Source: a virus
Length of the DNA stretch: 64,000 nucleotides
Direction: 5' to 3' (one strand)
Virus record (IMG/VR): IMGVR_UViG_3300013195_000003
Coordinates: 1 to 64,000 of that record
Shown one piece after another: positions 1-6,692 of this stretch. Each line of letters opens with the position of its first letter. Position 1 is the first letter of the stretch. Below the pieces are notes generated by a model. It made no database searches. It was given only the letters and a program-made list of their open reading frames with translations, and had not been told where the DNA came from. The translations under genes and the position numbers were made by a program.

Positions 1-661
1 TCGTTTAGTAGGTATCCGTCCGTACAATGCGATTGCTTTTTCAGGTCCTATTGCCGTATTTGTTAGTGTATTTCTCATCTACCCACTTGGACAATCCAGT
101 TGGTTCTTTGCGCCATCGTTTGGCGTTGCGGCGATCTTTAGATTCTTACTTTTCCTACAAGGTTTCCACAACTGGACACTCAACCCCTTCCATATGATGG
201 GAGTTGCTGGTATACTGGGTGGAGCACTGCTCAGTGCTATTCACGGTGTCACTGTAGAGAATACACTGTATCAAGATGGAGAACAAGCTAACACTTTCAA
301 GGCGTTCGATTCCACGCAGGAGGAAGAAACGTACAGTATGGTTACTGCTAATCGTTTCTGGTCTCAGATTTTTGGAATTGCTTTTAGCAATAAGCGCTGG
401 CTTCATTTCTTTATGTTGTTTGTTCCTGTTATGGGTCTTTGGACCAGTTCTATTGGCATTATTGGTCTCGCTCTTAATCTCCGCGCATACGATTTTGTTA
501 GTCAGGAGATTCGGGCTTCGGAAGATCCTGAGTTTGAAACGTTCTATACGAAGAACATTCTCTTGAACGAAGGTCTTCGTGCCTGGATGGCACCAGTTGA
601 CCAACCACACGAACAGTTTGTATTCCCTGAGGAAGTTCTTCCTAGAGGTAATGCTCTCTAA
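1..661 (+). CDS. psbD: photosystem II D2 protein, 3' part (5' end outside window)
   Basis: C-terminal 219 residues of the PSII reaction-centre D2 protein, reading in frame from base 2 to the TAA at 659-661. D2 binds P680 chlorophyll, QA and the non-haem iron in the thylakoid membrane. Visible D2 hallmarks are the [19 protein letters not shown] helix region with its His ligands, the [10 protein letters not shown] segment, the [17 protein letters not shown] loop before the last helix, and the usual short C-terminus ending PRGNAL. Full D2 is about 352 residues, so the first third lies before the window. Cyanophage psbD is a well-known auxiliary metabolic gene that keeps PSII repair going during infection. 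It is followed by a promoter and a rho-independent terminator at 691-746. Nothing looks degenerate. Confidence 0.97.
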   Translation, partial: RLVGIRPYNAIAFSGPIAVFVSVFLIYPLGQSSWFFAPSFGVAAIFRFLLFLQGFHNWTLNPFHMMGVAGILGGALLSAIHGVTVENTLYQDGEQANTFKAFDSTQEEETYSMVTANRFWSQIFGIAFSNKRWLHFFMLFVPVMGLWTSSIGIIGLALNLRAYDFVSQEIRASEDPEFETFYTKNILLNEGLRAWMAPVDQPHEQFVFPEEVLPRGNAL

Positions 662-690
662 ATAAAGTATATCGTCGCCGCTAAAGGTGC

Positions 691-720
691 TGGCAAAATC
701 CAGTTAACCTGTGCTATACT
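691..720 (+). promoter_or_regulatory. sigma70-like extended -10 promoter for the glutaredoxin cluster
   Basis: The -10 box TATACT at 715-720 is preceded by TGC (extended -10). A weak -35-like TGGCAA lies at 691-696, with an 18-base spacer. The 12-mer CTGTGCTATACT recurs before gp32 at 9753-9764. This is inferred as a host-sigma-type promoter. Confidence 0.55.
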
Positions 721-722
721 CA

Positions 723-746
723 GAGGGTCTAACGACCCTCTTTTTT
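723..746 (+). terminator. rho-independent terminator after psbD
   Basis: A perfect 7-bp stem GAGGGTC / GACCCTC (723-729 with 734-740) has a TAAC loop and is followed by six T. It starts only 3 bases after the -10 box at 715-720, so the psbD terminator overlaps the start region of the next transcript. Confidence 0.8.
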
Positions 747-747
747 A

Positions 748-987
748 ATGCCTAATATTATCTACTCGATGAAGGGATGCCATTATTGCGACCTTGCTAG
801 AGAGTTGTTTCAACGAGCTGATATTGATTACGTTGAGATGAAACTTGACAGCGATTTTACTATCGAAGAGATCAAAGAAACTCTTCAAAAAGAAAATGTA
901 TCCTTTCCACAAATTATTTTTGAAGGCAGAAACGTGGGTGGTCTCGTAGATGCTGCAAAGCTTTTCCAACAACGAGGTCTTGTGTGA
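748..987 (+). CDS. glutaredoxin
   Basis: 79-residue glutaredoxin-fold thiol-disulfide oxidoreductase. The CHYC active site (residues 11-14) sits after the first strand (IIYSMKGCHYC), the cis-Pro strand is SFPQIIF, and the GG glutathione-binding turn is NVGGLVD. Length and order match small phage/bacterial glutaredoxins such as T4 NrdC, which reduce ribonucleotide reductase. Its partner in this phage is not in the window, so the ribonucleotide-reductase role is inferred. The start ATG follows the T-run of the psbD terminator, with a promoter directly upstream. The stop overlaps the GTG start of the next small gene (GTGA). Confidence 0.9.
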   Translation: MPNIIYSMKGCHYCDLARELFQRADIDYVEMKLDSDFTIEEIKETLQKENVSFPQIIFEGRNVGGLVDAAKLFQQRGLV

Positions 988-1151
988 GTACCAAGATAAA
1001 TAAAGGCATAGAGTTGATGTTAAGGAGGGCAAAAAAACCTCAGGAACCCAAGCAGCGCAAGGGGTTCGCTTTTAACCCCTCACTTAAACTCTTCCGCAAG
1101 AGAATCTATTTTGGATTGTCTCTAGAGTGGGAGGACACATCACAGGAGTAA
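984..1151 (+). CDS. small basic hypothetical protein with GTG start
   Basis: 55-codon frame starting at GTG 984 in a GTGA overlap with the glutaredoxin stop, and ending TAA at 1149-1151, four bases before the next ATG. The predicted product is rich in Lys/Arg (LMLRRAKKPQEPKQRKG) with an acidic tail (LEWEDTSQE). No family was recognised. It is supported by translational coupling and by filling an otherwise empty 167-base gap in a genome with almost no gaps. An internal ATG at 1017 is a possible alternative start. The conceptual alternative is a non-coding spacer. Confidence 0.5.
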   Translation: MSTKINKGIELMLRRAKKPQEPKQRKGFAFNPSLKLFRKRIYFGLSLEWEDTSQE

Positions 1152-1154
1152 GAA

Positions 1155-1382
1155 ATGCCAGTAGCAATTACACTATTCTTTAGCGGCGTAGCGTGCGTCA
1201 TCTTTTTTGTCTTAGGAGGCATCATCGGATGGGTAGGTAACGACGTTGTGTTTTCAATGAACGGTGGTAATGAAGAAGAACCATTTGATCATCCCGAAAT
1301 GTATGACTCTAACGGTAGAGCATATACTGGCGAACTAATTTCTCTGACATTCAGCGATGAATACGAAGAGGAAGAAGACTAA
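1155..1382 (+). CDS. small membrane protein
   Basis: 75 residues: one strongly hydrophobic N-terminal segment (about residues 5-27, ITLFFSGVACVIFFVLGGII) followed by a soluble, very acidic tail ending DEYEEEED. A good Shine-Dalgarno (AGGAG at 1144-1148) precedes the ATG. It is probably anchored in the host inner or thylakoid membrane with an acidic cytoplasmic tail. Proteins of this shape are common in cyanomyoviruses near the photosynthesis genes, but no function is known to me. It is followed closely by the 1404 gene. Confidence 0.75.
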   Translation: MPVAITLFFSGVACVIFFVLGGIIGWVGNDVVFSMNGGNEEEPFDHPEMYDSNGRAYTGELISLTFSDEYEEEED

Positions 1383-1403
1383 ATACTAAAAAATACTTTT
1401 ACT

Positions 1404-1841
1404 ATGGCAGAATTATTAGTATCTGAAGTGCTCCAAAAGGTGAGCAATGCAAAAACCAAAGAACAGAAGATCAAGCTCCTGAGGGAGCATAACAGTGATG
1501 CTCTTCGGAAGATTTTGATTATCAATTACGATCCTAGTATCGAATCGAATCTTCCTGAGGGTAGTGTCCCATACAAACCGAACGAGTCGCCAGCTGGTAC
1601 AGAGCACTCGCGACTCAGTACGGAGCATAGACTGCTTCACTACTTCGTGAAGGGTGGTGCTGATAGTCTGGCATCTCTGAAGCGCGAGACGATGTTTGTG
1701 GGTCTCCTGGAGGGGTTACACGAGTCTGAAGCTGAAGTCGTGTGCTTGGCAAAAGATAAGAAACTTAAATCGAAATATCGGATCACTGAGAACGTAGTCA
1801 AGGAAGCGTTTCCTAAGATCCAATGGGGTAACAGAAAGTAA
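1404..1841 (+). CDS. conserved cyanophage protein (DUF6433-like)
   Basis: 145-residue soluble protein with an N-terminal helical region (LLVSEVLQKVSNAKTKEQK), a middle segment around residues 45-65 with several Pro/Gly, and a C-terminal helical half ending in WGNRK. It resembles the family annotated as DUF6433 in T4-like cyanophages and related myoviruses; this match is from memory and not from a search. No catalytic motif is obvious. The gene sits in the early/middle run and ends about 25 bases before the promoter at 1867-1895. Confidence 0.7.
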   Translation: MAELLVSEVLQKVSNAKTKEQKIKLLREHNSDALRKILIINYDPSIESNLPEGSVPYKPNESPAGTEHSRLSTEHRLLHYFVKGGADSLASLKRETMFVGLLEGLHESEAEVVCLAKDKKLKSKYRITENVVKEAFPKIQWGNRK

Positions 1842-1866
1842 ACTGTAACACGTTATACCAAAAGAC

Positions 1867-1895
1867 TTGACTATATAGAACATAAGGACTATAGT
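1867..1895 (+). promoter_or_regulatory. sigma70-like promoter
   Basis: TTGACT (1867-1872), a 17-base spacer and TATAGT (1890-1895). This is one of the clearest -35/-10 pairs in the window. It drives the 1913 gene and the small genes after it. Confidence 0.65.
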
Positions 1896-1912
1896 AGTCC
1901 TACGTTCATCCA

Positions 1913-2113
1913 ATGGTAAGTCTACTGTTGGCATTGACCCTTGCCCATCATAATGACGGGTCACCCTATGGGTGGCATATGTCCTGTGAAAGGTTCCTCC
2001 AGCGTAGTGTGGAGATTCAAATGGATCCTAATTTAGATCAAAGATCTAAGTGGGGTTTAATTGGGTATCTCAAGACAAAGGTGGAAGGTCAATGCGACGG
2101 TGCTTATACATAG
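1913..2113 (+). CDS. small putative exported two-Cys protein, upstream tandem copy
   Basis: 66 residues. The N-terminus (MVSLLLALTLAHH) looks like a short hydrophobic export or membrane segment. It is followed by a helical hairpin with two cysteines (HMSCERFLQ and KVEGQCDGAY). The same architecture appears in the next gene (2150-2317), in the same reading frame, and the two are separated only by the TAG at 2111-2113 and 12 sense codons. The TAG aligns with the Trp codon (TGG) of the downstream copy's WDAND ending. It is therefore a paralogous pair, or a gene with a readable amber codon. Function is unknown; the family is recalled as recurring in marine cyanophages and picocyanobacteria. Confidence 0.6.
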   Translation: MVSLLLALTLAHHNDGSPYGWHMSCERFLQRSVEIQMDPNLDQRSKWGLIGYLKTKVEGQCDGAYT

Positions 2114-2149
2114 GACGCAAGTAAGTCGCGGAACGGAGCGTTCATCCCA

Positions 2150-2317
2150 ATGGTGGAACTTCTACTGTATACAGTACTCTCTTGCCAACAAACCGATGCA
2201 TTACTGCTGAGGATTACGGCAAACCAACAACTTAGTGATGCACTTAAGTTGGAGCTGGTAGAGACCGTAAAGGAATCAAATCCAGAATGTGAGTATTACT
2301 GGGACGCAAACGACTGA
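2150..2317 (+). CDS. small putative exported two-Cys protein, downstream tandem copy
   Basis: 55 residues starting MVELLLYTVLSCQQ (short hydrophobic start with a Cys) and ending NPECEYYWDAND. It has two predicted helices, including LKLELVETVKES. The start is set by the repeated context CGTTCATCC(C)AATGGT, shared with the 1913 gene. After its TGA the bases continue as AGGAACGGGAG, matching the GGAACGGAG after the upstream copy, so the duplicated unit extends past the stop. The two Cys could form a disulfide in an exported helical hairpin. Function unknown. Confidence 0.6.
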   Translation: MVELLLYTVLSCQQTDALLLRITANQQLSDALKLELVETVKESNPECEYYWDAND

Positions 2318-2362
2318 AGGAACGGGAGATTAAATTCACCCTAGTATTTCAGGAGTAGACAA

Positions 2363-2533
2363 ATGCTTAACACACTTAACCTGATCAAAAAGCAGATCAA
2401 CAAAGCTGCTGCACTGCACGATGCTCAGATCTCTCACACCTCTTATCGTGGTGTTGAGTATGATACACGTTGTGTAGAGTCCAAAGAGACTCACGGCACT
2501 TTCTGCTATCGTGGTCGCACTTACACCAAGTGA
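2363..2533 (+). CDS. DUF4278-like small protein
   Basis: 56 residues with a helical N-terminus (LIKKQINKAAALHDAQ) and two copies of the YRG-x-x-Y/T-type motif (SYRGVEYDTR and CYRGRTYTK), the signature of the cyanobacterial DUF4278 family. AGGAG at 2351-2355 is a good ribosome site, 7 bases before the ATG. The function of DUF4278 proteins is unknown, but they are frequent in cyanobacteria and their phages. The stop is 5 bases before the next ATG, so it is in an operon with 2539 and 2643. Confidence 0.7.
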   Translation: MLNTLNLIKKQINKAAALHDAQISHTSYRGVEYDTRCVESKETHGTFCYRGRTYTK

Positions 2534-2538
2534 TCGAT

Positions 2539-2634
2539 ATGGAAGCACTACAAATCGCTGGGATCGTATCCCTGAGTTGTGTTGCAGCTATGTCATTACT
2601 TTACGGTGAGATTATTCTCCTGCACAAACTGTAA
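2539..2634 (+). CDS. 31-residue single-span membrane peptide
   Basis: MEALQIAGIVSLSCVAAMSL and 11 more residues: almost entirely a single transmembrane helix with a charged C-terminus (LLHKL). The start is 5 bases after the preceding stop. The stop overlaps the Shine-Dalgarno (AAGGAG) of the next gene at 2633-2638. Very short membrane peptides like this are typical of cyanophage early regions, but no function can be assigned. Confidence 0.5.
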   Translation: MEALQIAGIVSLSCVAAMSLLYGEIILLHKL

Positions 2635-2642
2635 GGAGAACA

Positions 2643-2795
2643 ATGAAGGTCAAACTTGAGTATGACCTTCCAGACTACGATCCAGATAAACACGATCCAG
2701 ATAAAACGTTCGCGTTCTTAACGTATCGTGGTGTACATTATGCCAAGTGGGTTTATCTCAAGTCACGTGGCAGAAAAAACTGGAAGATCGACTGA
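2643..2795 (+). CDS. DUF4278-like small protein, single motif
   Basis: 50 residues. An acidic DPDKHDPDK stretch is followed by FLTYRGVHYAKW, one copy of the DUF4278 motif, and a basic tail (SRGRKNWKID). A strong Shine-Dalgarno (AAGGAG) sits 4 bases before the ATG. It looks like a half-length relative of the 2363 gene. The stop codon TGA (2793-2795) runs into the terminator stem at 2795. Confidence 0.6.
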   Translation: MKVKLEYDLPDYDPDKHDPDKTFAFLTYRGVHYAKWVYLKSRGRKNWKID

Positions 2796-2820
2796 GAGGG
2801 GTTGCGACCCCTCTTTTTTT
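2795..2820 (+). terminator. rho-independent terminator
   Basis: 8-bp stem AGAGGGGT / ACCCCTCT (2795-2802 with 2807-2814), TGCG loop, then a T-run to 2820. It ends the small-gene operon and is followed directly by a new promoter. Confidence 0.85.
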
Positions 2821-2821
2821 G

Positions 2822-2835
2822 TGCTACTATATACT
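2822..2835 (+). promoter_or_regulatory. sigma70-like promoter
   Basis: Overlapping -10 candidates: TGC-TACTAT (extended -10, 2822-2830) and TATACT (2830-2835), 17-22 bases before the ATG at 2852. No clear -35 was seen. Confidence 0.45.
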
Positions 2836-2851
2836 TAAACGAACAGGTCTT

Positions 2852-3073
2852 ATGGAACCCGATCGGGAACGCCTCAAGCTTATCCTGAAAAATCTCAAGT
2901 CCTTGGTCAATGCCCTGGAGTCCGAGATTTACTCTGACCCAGATGCTTACACTCCTCCTATGGGTGGAGAGACCAAAGGAACACCCAGTTACCTCAACGT
3001 AAAATACGAGGATTTGTTTGCAAATTCTCTCACTTATAATGAAATCAACGATGACGATGGAATCCCTGACTGA
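2852..3073 (+). CDS. conserved hypothetical protein
   Basis: 73 residues: a charged amphipathic N-terminal helix (ERLKLILKNLKSLVNALESE), a Pro/Gly-rich centre and a very acidic end (NEINDDDGIPD). The ATG at 2852 was chosen because a promoter lies at 2822-2835 and the same frame upstream would run back through the terminator. The 3' end overlaps the next gene by 17 bases. No family recognised. Confidence 0.6.
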   Translation: MEPDRERLKLILKNLKSLVNALESEIYSDPDAYTPPMGGETKGTPSYLNVKYEDLFANSLTYNEINDDDGIPD

Positions 3074-3308
3074 CTGGCGTTACTCCGACCACAAGATGAA
3101 GCTGAGGCAAGAGTGCCTAGCAATTCTATTGAAGAAGTTTGGTGGTGATACCATCCCTAATAATGGACAGGCAATCTATGAGTGTTGCCACGACTGGATC
3201 TCCCAGGGTCATAAGATCTCCAGCGGAATCGTTGCATACTACAAAGCCTACTATGACCCGACTCAAAGACCAGATCCGATTAGCAAAACAAGCTCTGAAG
3301 ATCGCTGA
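3057..3308 (+). CDS. conserved hypothetical protein
   Basis: 83 residues from ATG 3057 (MESLTDWRYSDHKMK). It is a mostly helical soluble protein with vicinal cysteines (IYECCHDW, about residues 47-48) and a conserved-looking WISQGHKISSGIVAYYKAYYD segment. It overlaps its neighbours at both ends (17 and 56 bases), as is usual for this cluster. No function is known to me. An ATG at 3018 is also in frame but would overlap the preceding gene by 56 bases. Confidence 0.55.
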   Translation: MESLTDWRYSDHKMKLRQECLAILLKKFGGDTIPNNGQAIYECCHDWISQGHKISSGIVAYYKAYYDPTQRPDPISKTSSEDR

Positions 3309-3444
3309 CAAAAGACCAGAATTGTATACTGAAGAAGAACTTCAGTATATGCAAATGCAACTTAGGGTTGCAAAGAAACAACTGAAAGAAAAACAACTTC
3401 GCAAAAAATCAGAAAAAGGTTTTGGGTATGAACATCGACAGTGA
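3253..3444 (+). CDS. small coiled-coil protein
   Basis: 63 residues from ATG 3253 (MTRLKDQIRLAKQALKIADK). It is highly charged and helical, with heptad-like spacing through QLRVAKKQLKEKQLRKK, and is therefore a likely coiled coil. It overlaps both the gene before it (56 bases) and the oxygenase after it (17 bases), consistent with translational coupling. Function unknown. Confidence 0.5.
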   Translation: MTRLKDQIRLAKQALKIADKRPELYTEEELQYMQMQLRVAKKQLKEKQLRKKSEKGFGYEHRQ

Positions 3445-4117
3445 GTATAGAGATGTAGAAAGATCTTTAGTAGAATCAATCTTTACTACTCCCATTGGTT
3501 ATTATAAATTCCCCGAGAAGTACCAAGAAGAATTTGCAAATGCAATTCGTAGGGCGGTAAAAAAACCGAGACCAGGAGAAAATAATTACGCTGGTAAACT
3601 CTTTCATTTTTATCAGCACGCTGGTGAACATCTCCTTAATGACAATCCAGAAGAAGAAGTATTCAAAGAGTTTGAATTGTTTTTGAAGTCAGCTTACAAA
3701 GACTTCGTTATGGGTGTGCAAGGATGGAATACAAATCCTACACCATTCATTACAGATTGTTGGGTTAATATTACTAAGAAGGGTGGCAAGCAAGTCATTC
3801 ATTCTCACGCCAATGCATTTGTATCTGGTACATATTATGTTCGTATGCCAGAAGGTGCTGCACCTTTAGTTCTAACTAATCCAAATCTATCTGCTAATCG
3901 TCCTTATATTGGATTTGATCAGTCTGATGATACAGAATTCAATCGGGCAGCACACGTTGCAAATTGTATCGAAGGATATTTGATTCTCTGGCCAAGTAAT
4001 ATCGCACACTATACTGACGAAACTAAGAGTGAAGATCCTAGAGTATCTGTTTCGATGAACTTTTCTCCTTCCGTATTCACTGCTGGTGCATACAGTTATC
4101 GTATTGAAAGAAACTGA
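3428..4117 (+). CDS. TIGR02466-type putative 2OG-Fe(II) oxygenase
   Basis: 229 residues. The family signature is present: CWVNITKKGGKQVIHSHANA, with His125/His127 as candidate metal ligands, FVSGTYYVRMP in the jelly-roll, and a C-terminal NIAHYTDE ... RVSVSMNF block supplying the distal His and the 2OG-binding Arg. Members are predicted double-stranded beta-helix Fe(II)/2-oxoglutarate dioxygenases; substrates in phages are unknown. The ATG at 3428 is preferred over the in-frame TTG at 3422. The stop overlaps the next start (TGATG), and the next gene is a paralogue. Confidence 0.8.
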   Translation: MNIDSEYRDVERSLVESIFTTPIGYYKFPEKYQEEFANAIRRAVKKPRPGENNYAGKLFHFYQHAGEHLLNDNPEEEVFKEFELFLKSAYKDFVMGVQGWNTNPTPFITDCWVNITKKGGKQVIHSHANAFVSGTYYVRMPEGAAPLVLTNPNLSANRPYIGFDQSDDTEFNRAAHVANCIEGYLILWPSNIAHYTDETKSEDPRVSVSMNFSPSVFTAGAYSYRIERN

Positions 4118-4776
4118 TGAGAGAACAAATTGTCCCTATGTTTTCTACTCCCCTTGGCATCTACCAATGGGATGAAGATAAAACAAATGAGTTGAAAGAT
4201 TTAACTCGTCAATTAATGCAGAAGAGAGCTGTAGAAGTTGGTGTTGACGGTTGTCCCGTTAGTAATGATCTACTGCACTTTTGGAATACTTCTGGAAATA
4301 GTTTTCTTAATGAAGACTATCCTCTTATCAAAGAGTTTCAACAGTTCTTGTCAGAATCTTACATTGATTTCACCCAGGATGTTTATCAATGGAAGATGAC
4401 GAAAGAACATATTATCCCAGAGTGTTGGGTTAATGTTACCAGAAAAGGTGGGTGGCAGTATAAACACAGTCATTCTAATAGCTTTGTATCTGGTACTTTC
4501 TATCTGAACTTTCCTCCTGGTTCTACTGGTCTAACATTTACGCACTTCTCTAAGGAGAAGACTGCTCCATATATTTCTCCCAATCCTGCTAAACCTAACC
4601 AGTTTAATAGTGAGACCTTGACGATGCAACCGAATGAAGGTATACTGTTTCTCTGGAGTAGTAACCTCACGCACGAAACTGAAATCCTTACAGATGATGT
4701 TCGGCGGGTTAGCATCTCTATGAATTTTGTTCCCAAGGTTATCGATACTGGCGTATACCGTCTTAGTTTTTCCTGA
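4117..4776 (+). CDS. TIGR02466-type putative 2OG-Fe(II) oxygenase, tandem paralogue
   Basis: 219 residues, clearly paralogous to the preceding gene: FSTPLGIYQW near the N-terminus, ECWVNVTRKGGWQYKHSHSN with the His-x-His pair, SFVSGTFYLNFPPG, LFLWSSNLTHETE with the distal His, and RVSISMNFVPKV at the end. Start and stop overlap the neighbouring genes (TGATG on both sides), so it forms a tight operon with the first oxygenase and thyX. Substrate unknown. A tandem duplication with divergence is inferred. Confidence 0.8.
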   Translation: MREQIVPMFSTPLGIYQWDEDKTNELKDLTRQLMQKRAVEVGVDGCPVSNDLLHFWNTSGNSFLNEDYPLIKEFQQFLSESYIDFTQDVYQWKMTKEHIIPECWVNVTRKGGWQYKHSHSNSFVSGTFYLNFPPGSTGLTFTHFSKEKTAPYISPNPAKPNQFNSETLTMQPNEGILFLWSSNLTHETEILTDDVRRVSISMNFVPKVIDTGVYRLSFS

Positions 4777-5417
4777 TGAATACTGCACGATTAATTTCTG
4801 TCACTCCTGACGCTGAGTCCACAATGGCATACGTAGCACGTGTGTCGAATCCAAATAACCAAGAGAATCCTAACTACGCTAAACTTCTAAGTTACTGCAT
4901 TAAGCACAACCACTGGTCTGTATTTGAGCAGGCATTTATGACTCTGGAACTGGAAACTACCAGGGGCATCGCAGCTCAAGTGCTTCGTCACCGTAGCTTC
5001 ACATATCAAGAGTTTTCCCAGCGGTATGCTGACAGTTCTATGTTGGCAGATGAGATCCCTTTGTTTGATCTTCGCCGCCAGGATACAAAGAACCGTCAGA
5101 ATTCTATTGATGACGTTGACCCTTTCTTGAAGCAAGAACTTGAGATTACTATCAAGCGACACTTCCAAAGTGCTATGGATATCTACCAGCAAATGCTTGA
5201 GATGGGAATCGCAAAGGAGTGTTCGCGTTTTGTGCTTCCCCTCGCCACGCCCACAAAAATCTATATGTCGGGCTCGTGCAGGTCGTGGATCCATTACATC
5301 AATCTGAGGACCGCCAACGGCACCCAGAAGGAGCATATGGACCTTGCAGAATCTTGTAAGCAGATCTTTATCGAACAGTTTCCTACCGTTGCTGAGGCGC
5401 TTGAATGGACTTCTTGA
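4776..5417 (+). CDS. thyX: flavin-dependent thymidylate synthase
   Basis: 213 residues. It converts dUMP to dTMP using FAD, methylene-tetrahydrofolate and NADPH. The diagnostic ThyX motif RHR-x7-S is present as RHRSFTYQEFS (residues 71-81) and is followed by QRYAD. A second conserved block is SCRSWIHYINLRTANGTQKE near the C-terminus, with the substrate-binding Arg residues. Length is typical. The ATG overlaps the oxygenase stop (TGATG), and the 3' end overlaps the next gene by 13 bases. It supplies thymidylate for phage DNA synthesis. Confidence 0.95.
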   Translation: MNTARLISVTPDAESTMAYVARVSNPNNQENPNYAKLLSYCIKHNHWSVFEQAFMTLELETTRGIAAQVLRHRSFTYQEFSQRYADSSMLADEIPLFDLRRQDTKNRQNSIDDVDPFLKQELEITIKRHFQSAMDIYQQMLEMGIAKECSRFVLPLATPTKIYMSGSCRSWIHYINLRTANGTQKEHMDLAESCKQIFIEQFPTVAEALEWTS

Positions 5418-6055
5418 ATGACATTAAGGTATATGATAACGTTCTAGATCAGAGTGCAATCACAGAGGTGTTTGAGTTTCTTTCTAGAAACTTTTATACC
5501 CTTGCTCGCACCAATGATACTGATGCCTTAGAACGTAGCAAAAAGTTCTTGCGTCTTAAAAGAACTGAAGAAGAGCTGCAGGAATTTAAAAAAGAATTTC
5601 TGCAGCAGCAGATGGCAGATGCTATCCGTGATAAAGATCTTAAAGCAGAGAAACTTTATTGGACACGTATTCATAAAGGTGCACCCGAGTGCACTCAGGA
5701 AGATGAATTACTTTGTGCAGCTTTGTATGAGGGGTTGGCAAACGTATGTGACTTACCTCCTTATGAAGCGTTAGGTAATGTCTATACAAATATGCTGAGG
5801 ACAATGGATAGACCTACGGCACATATCGATAATATCGATCCCAAAAATAGAACCGTTATGTTCTATACTAATGCAGTATGGCATCGTGACTGGGGTGGTG
5901 AGACTATCTTCTACGATCTAGATGATAATATTATTAAAGCTGTGCAACCTAAACCTGGCAGGGTAGTATCTTTCGATGGTCGGATACCCCATTCGGGTCG
6001 CCCTCCTGTTACCTCTGCATATGTGCCTAGATATATTACGGTGATGAAATTCTGA
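5405..6055 (+). CDS. prolyl-4-hydroxylase-like 2OG-Fe(II) oxygenase
   Basis: 216 residues. The complete catalytic set is visible: His140-x-Asp142 (TAHIDNID), the WGGETIFYD strand typical of P4H-fold enzymes, the distal His196 in FDGRIPHSGRPP, and an Arg shortly after for 2-oxoglutarate. The N-terminal half is helical and charged. It is a cytoplasmic dioxygenase of the type common in cyanophages; substrate unknown. It overlaps thyX by 13 bases and its stop overlaps the next ATG (TGATG). Confidence 0.88.
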   Translation: MDFLNDIKVYDNVLDQSAITEVFEFLSRNFYTLARTNDTDALERSKKFLRLKRTEEELQEFKKEFLQQQMADAIRDKDLKAEKLYWTRIHKGAPECTQEDELLCAALYEGLANVCDLPPYEALGNVYTNMLRTMDRPTAHIDNIDPKNRTVMFYTNAVWHRDWGGETIFYDLDDNIIKAVQPKPGRVVSFDGRIPHSGRPPVTSAYVPRYITVMKF

Positions 6056-6690
6056 TGCCACAGTACGAATTTAACAATAGAGAAACAGGTGAATCTGTTG
6101 GCGAGATCTTCCTAACCCTAGAAGGACTGGAAGATTTTCTTGCTATGAATCCTGATTTGTGTGTTGCTCCTGGTAAGCTTAGGTATCTTGCTGATAAATC
6201 CGATGATTCTTTCCCCAGTTATCCTGATATGAATAATCATACCAGGACTAGGGAAGAACGAGGAGATAACTTTAAACCAGCTGATCCTGCATCTTGGAAC
6301 GACACTACTAATCCTACCGAAAATTATACTCAATATAAAGTTACTGATAAACGTAAAAATAAGATCAGTCACTTTGATGAAGACATTAAAAAGTATGGTA
6401 GAATTATGGGCACACCGAGAATGCTCGGTGAAGGCAGCGCTACTGATTTCCACGTTGATAAAGTTGATTGCAGCGATCCCATCACTGATGAGGAAGAGAT
6501 GCAATTCAATGAGCAACAGGAAAAAGAAAATGCTAAGATTAAACAGCAGCGTTATGAGTTTGAACGTGGTATGAGAGGCACTTCATCTAAAAATGCTATT
6601 GATTTGCAACTTGGTTCTCAAGAATTAAATCCTTGGGAAAAAGGTTTCACTGAACAGAATGCTGACAAGTACAAAGATTTAAATAAATAG
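6055..6690 (+). CDS. conserved cyanophage protein, N-terminus like the 6693 gene
   Basis: 211 residues, hydrophilic. The N-terminus MPQYEFNNRETGE ... LEDFLAMNPD resembles both the next gene (MPIYPVVNRHTGE ... NPDW) and the start of FmdB-type proteins, but without zinc-ribbon cysteines. The remainder is polar, with a charged coiled stretch (EEEMQFNEQQEKENAKIKQQ) and an end rich in Asn/Lys. Possibly a minor structural or scaffold-like protein; no function is assigned. It lies between an oxygenase and phoH and ends 2 bases before the next ATG. Confidence 0.7.
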   Translation: MPQYEFNNRETGESVGEIFLTLEGLEDFLAMNPDLCVAPGKLRYLADKSDDSFPSYPDMNNHTRTREERGDNFKPADPASWNDTTNPTENYTQYKVTDKRKNKISHFDEDIKKYGRIMGTPRMLGEGSATDFHVDKVDCSDPITDEEEMQFNEQQEKENAKIKQQRYEFERGMRGTSSKNAIDLQLGSQELNPWEKGFTEQNADKYKDLNK

Positions 6691-6692
6691 TT

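Noticed and set aside
996-1002. ATAAATA box at 996-1002
   Set aside because: It lies inside the predicted small gene and about 150 bases from the next ATG; spacing does not fit the other late boxes.
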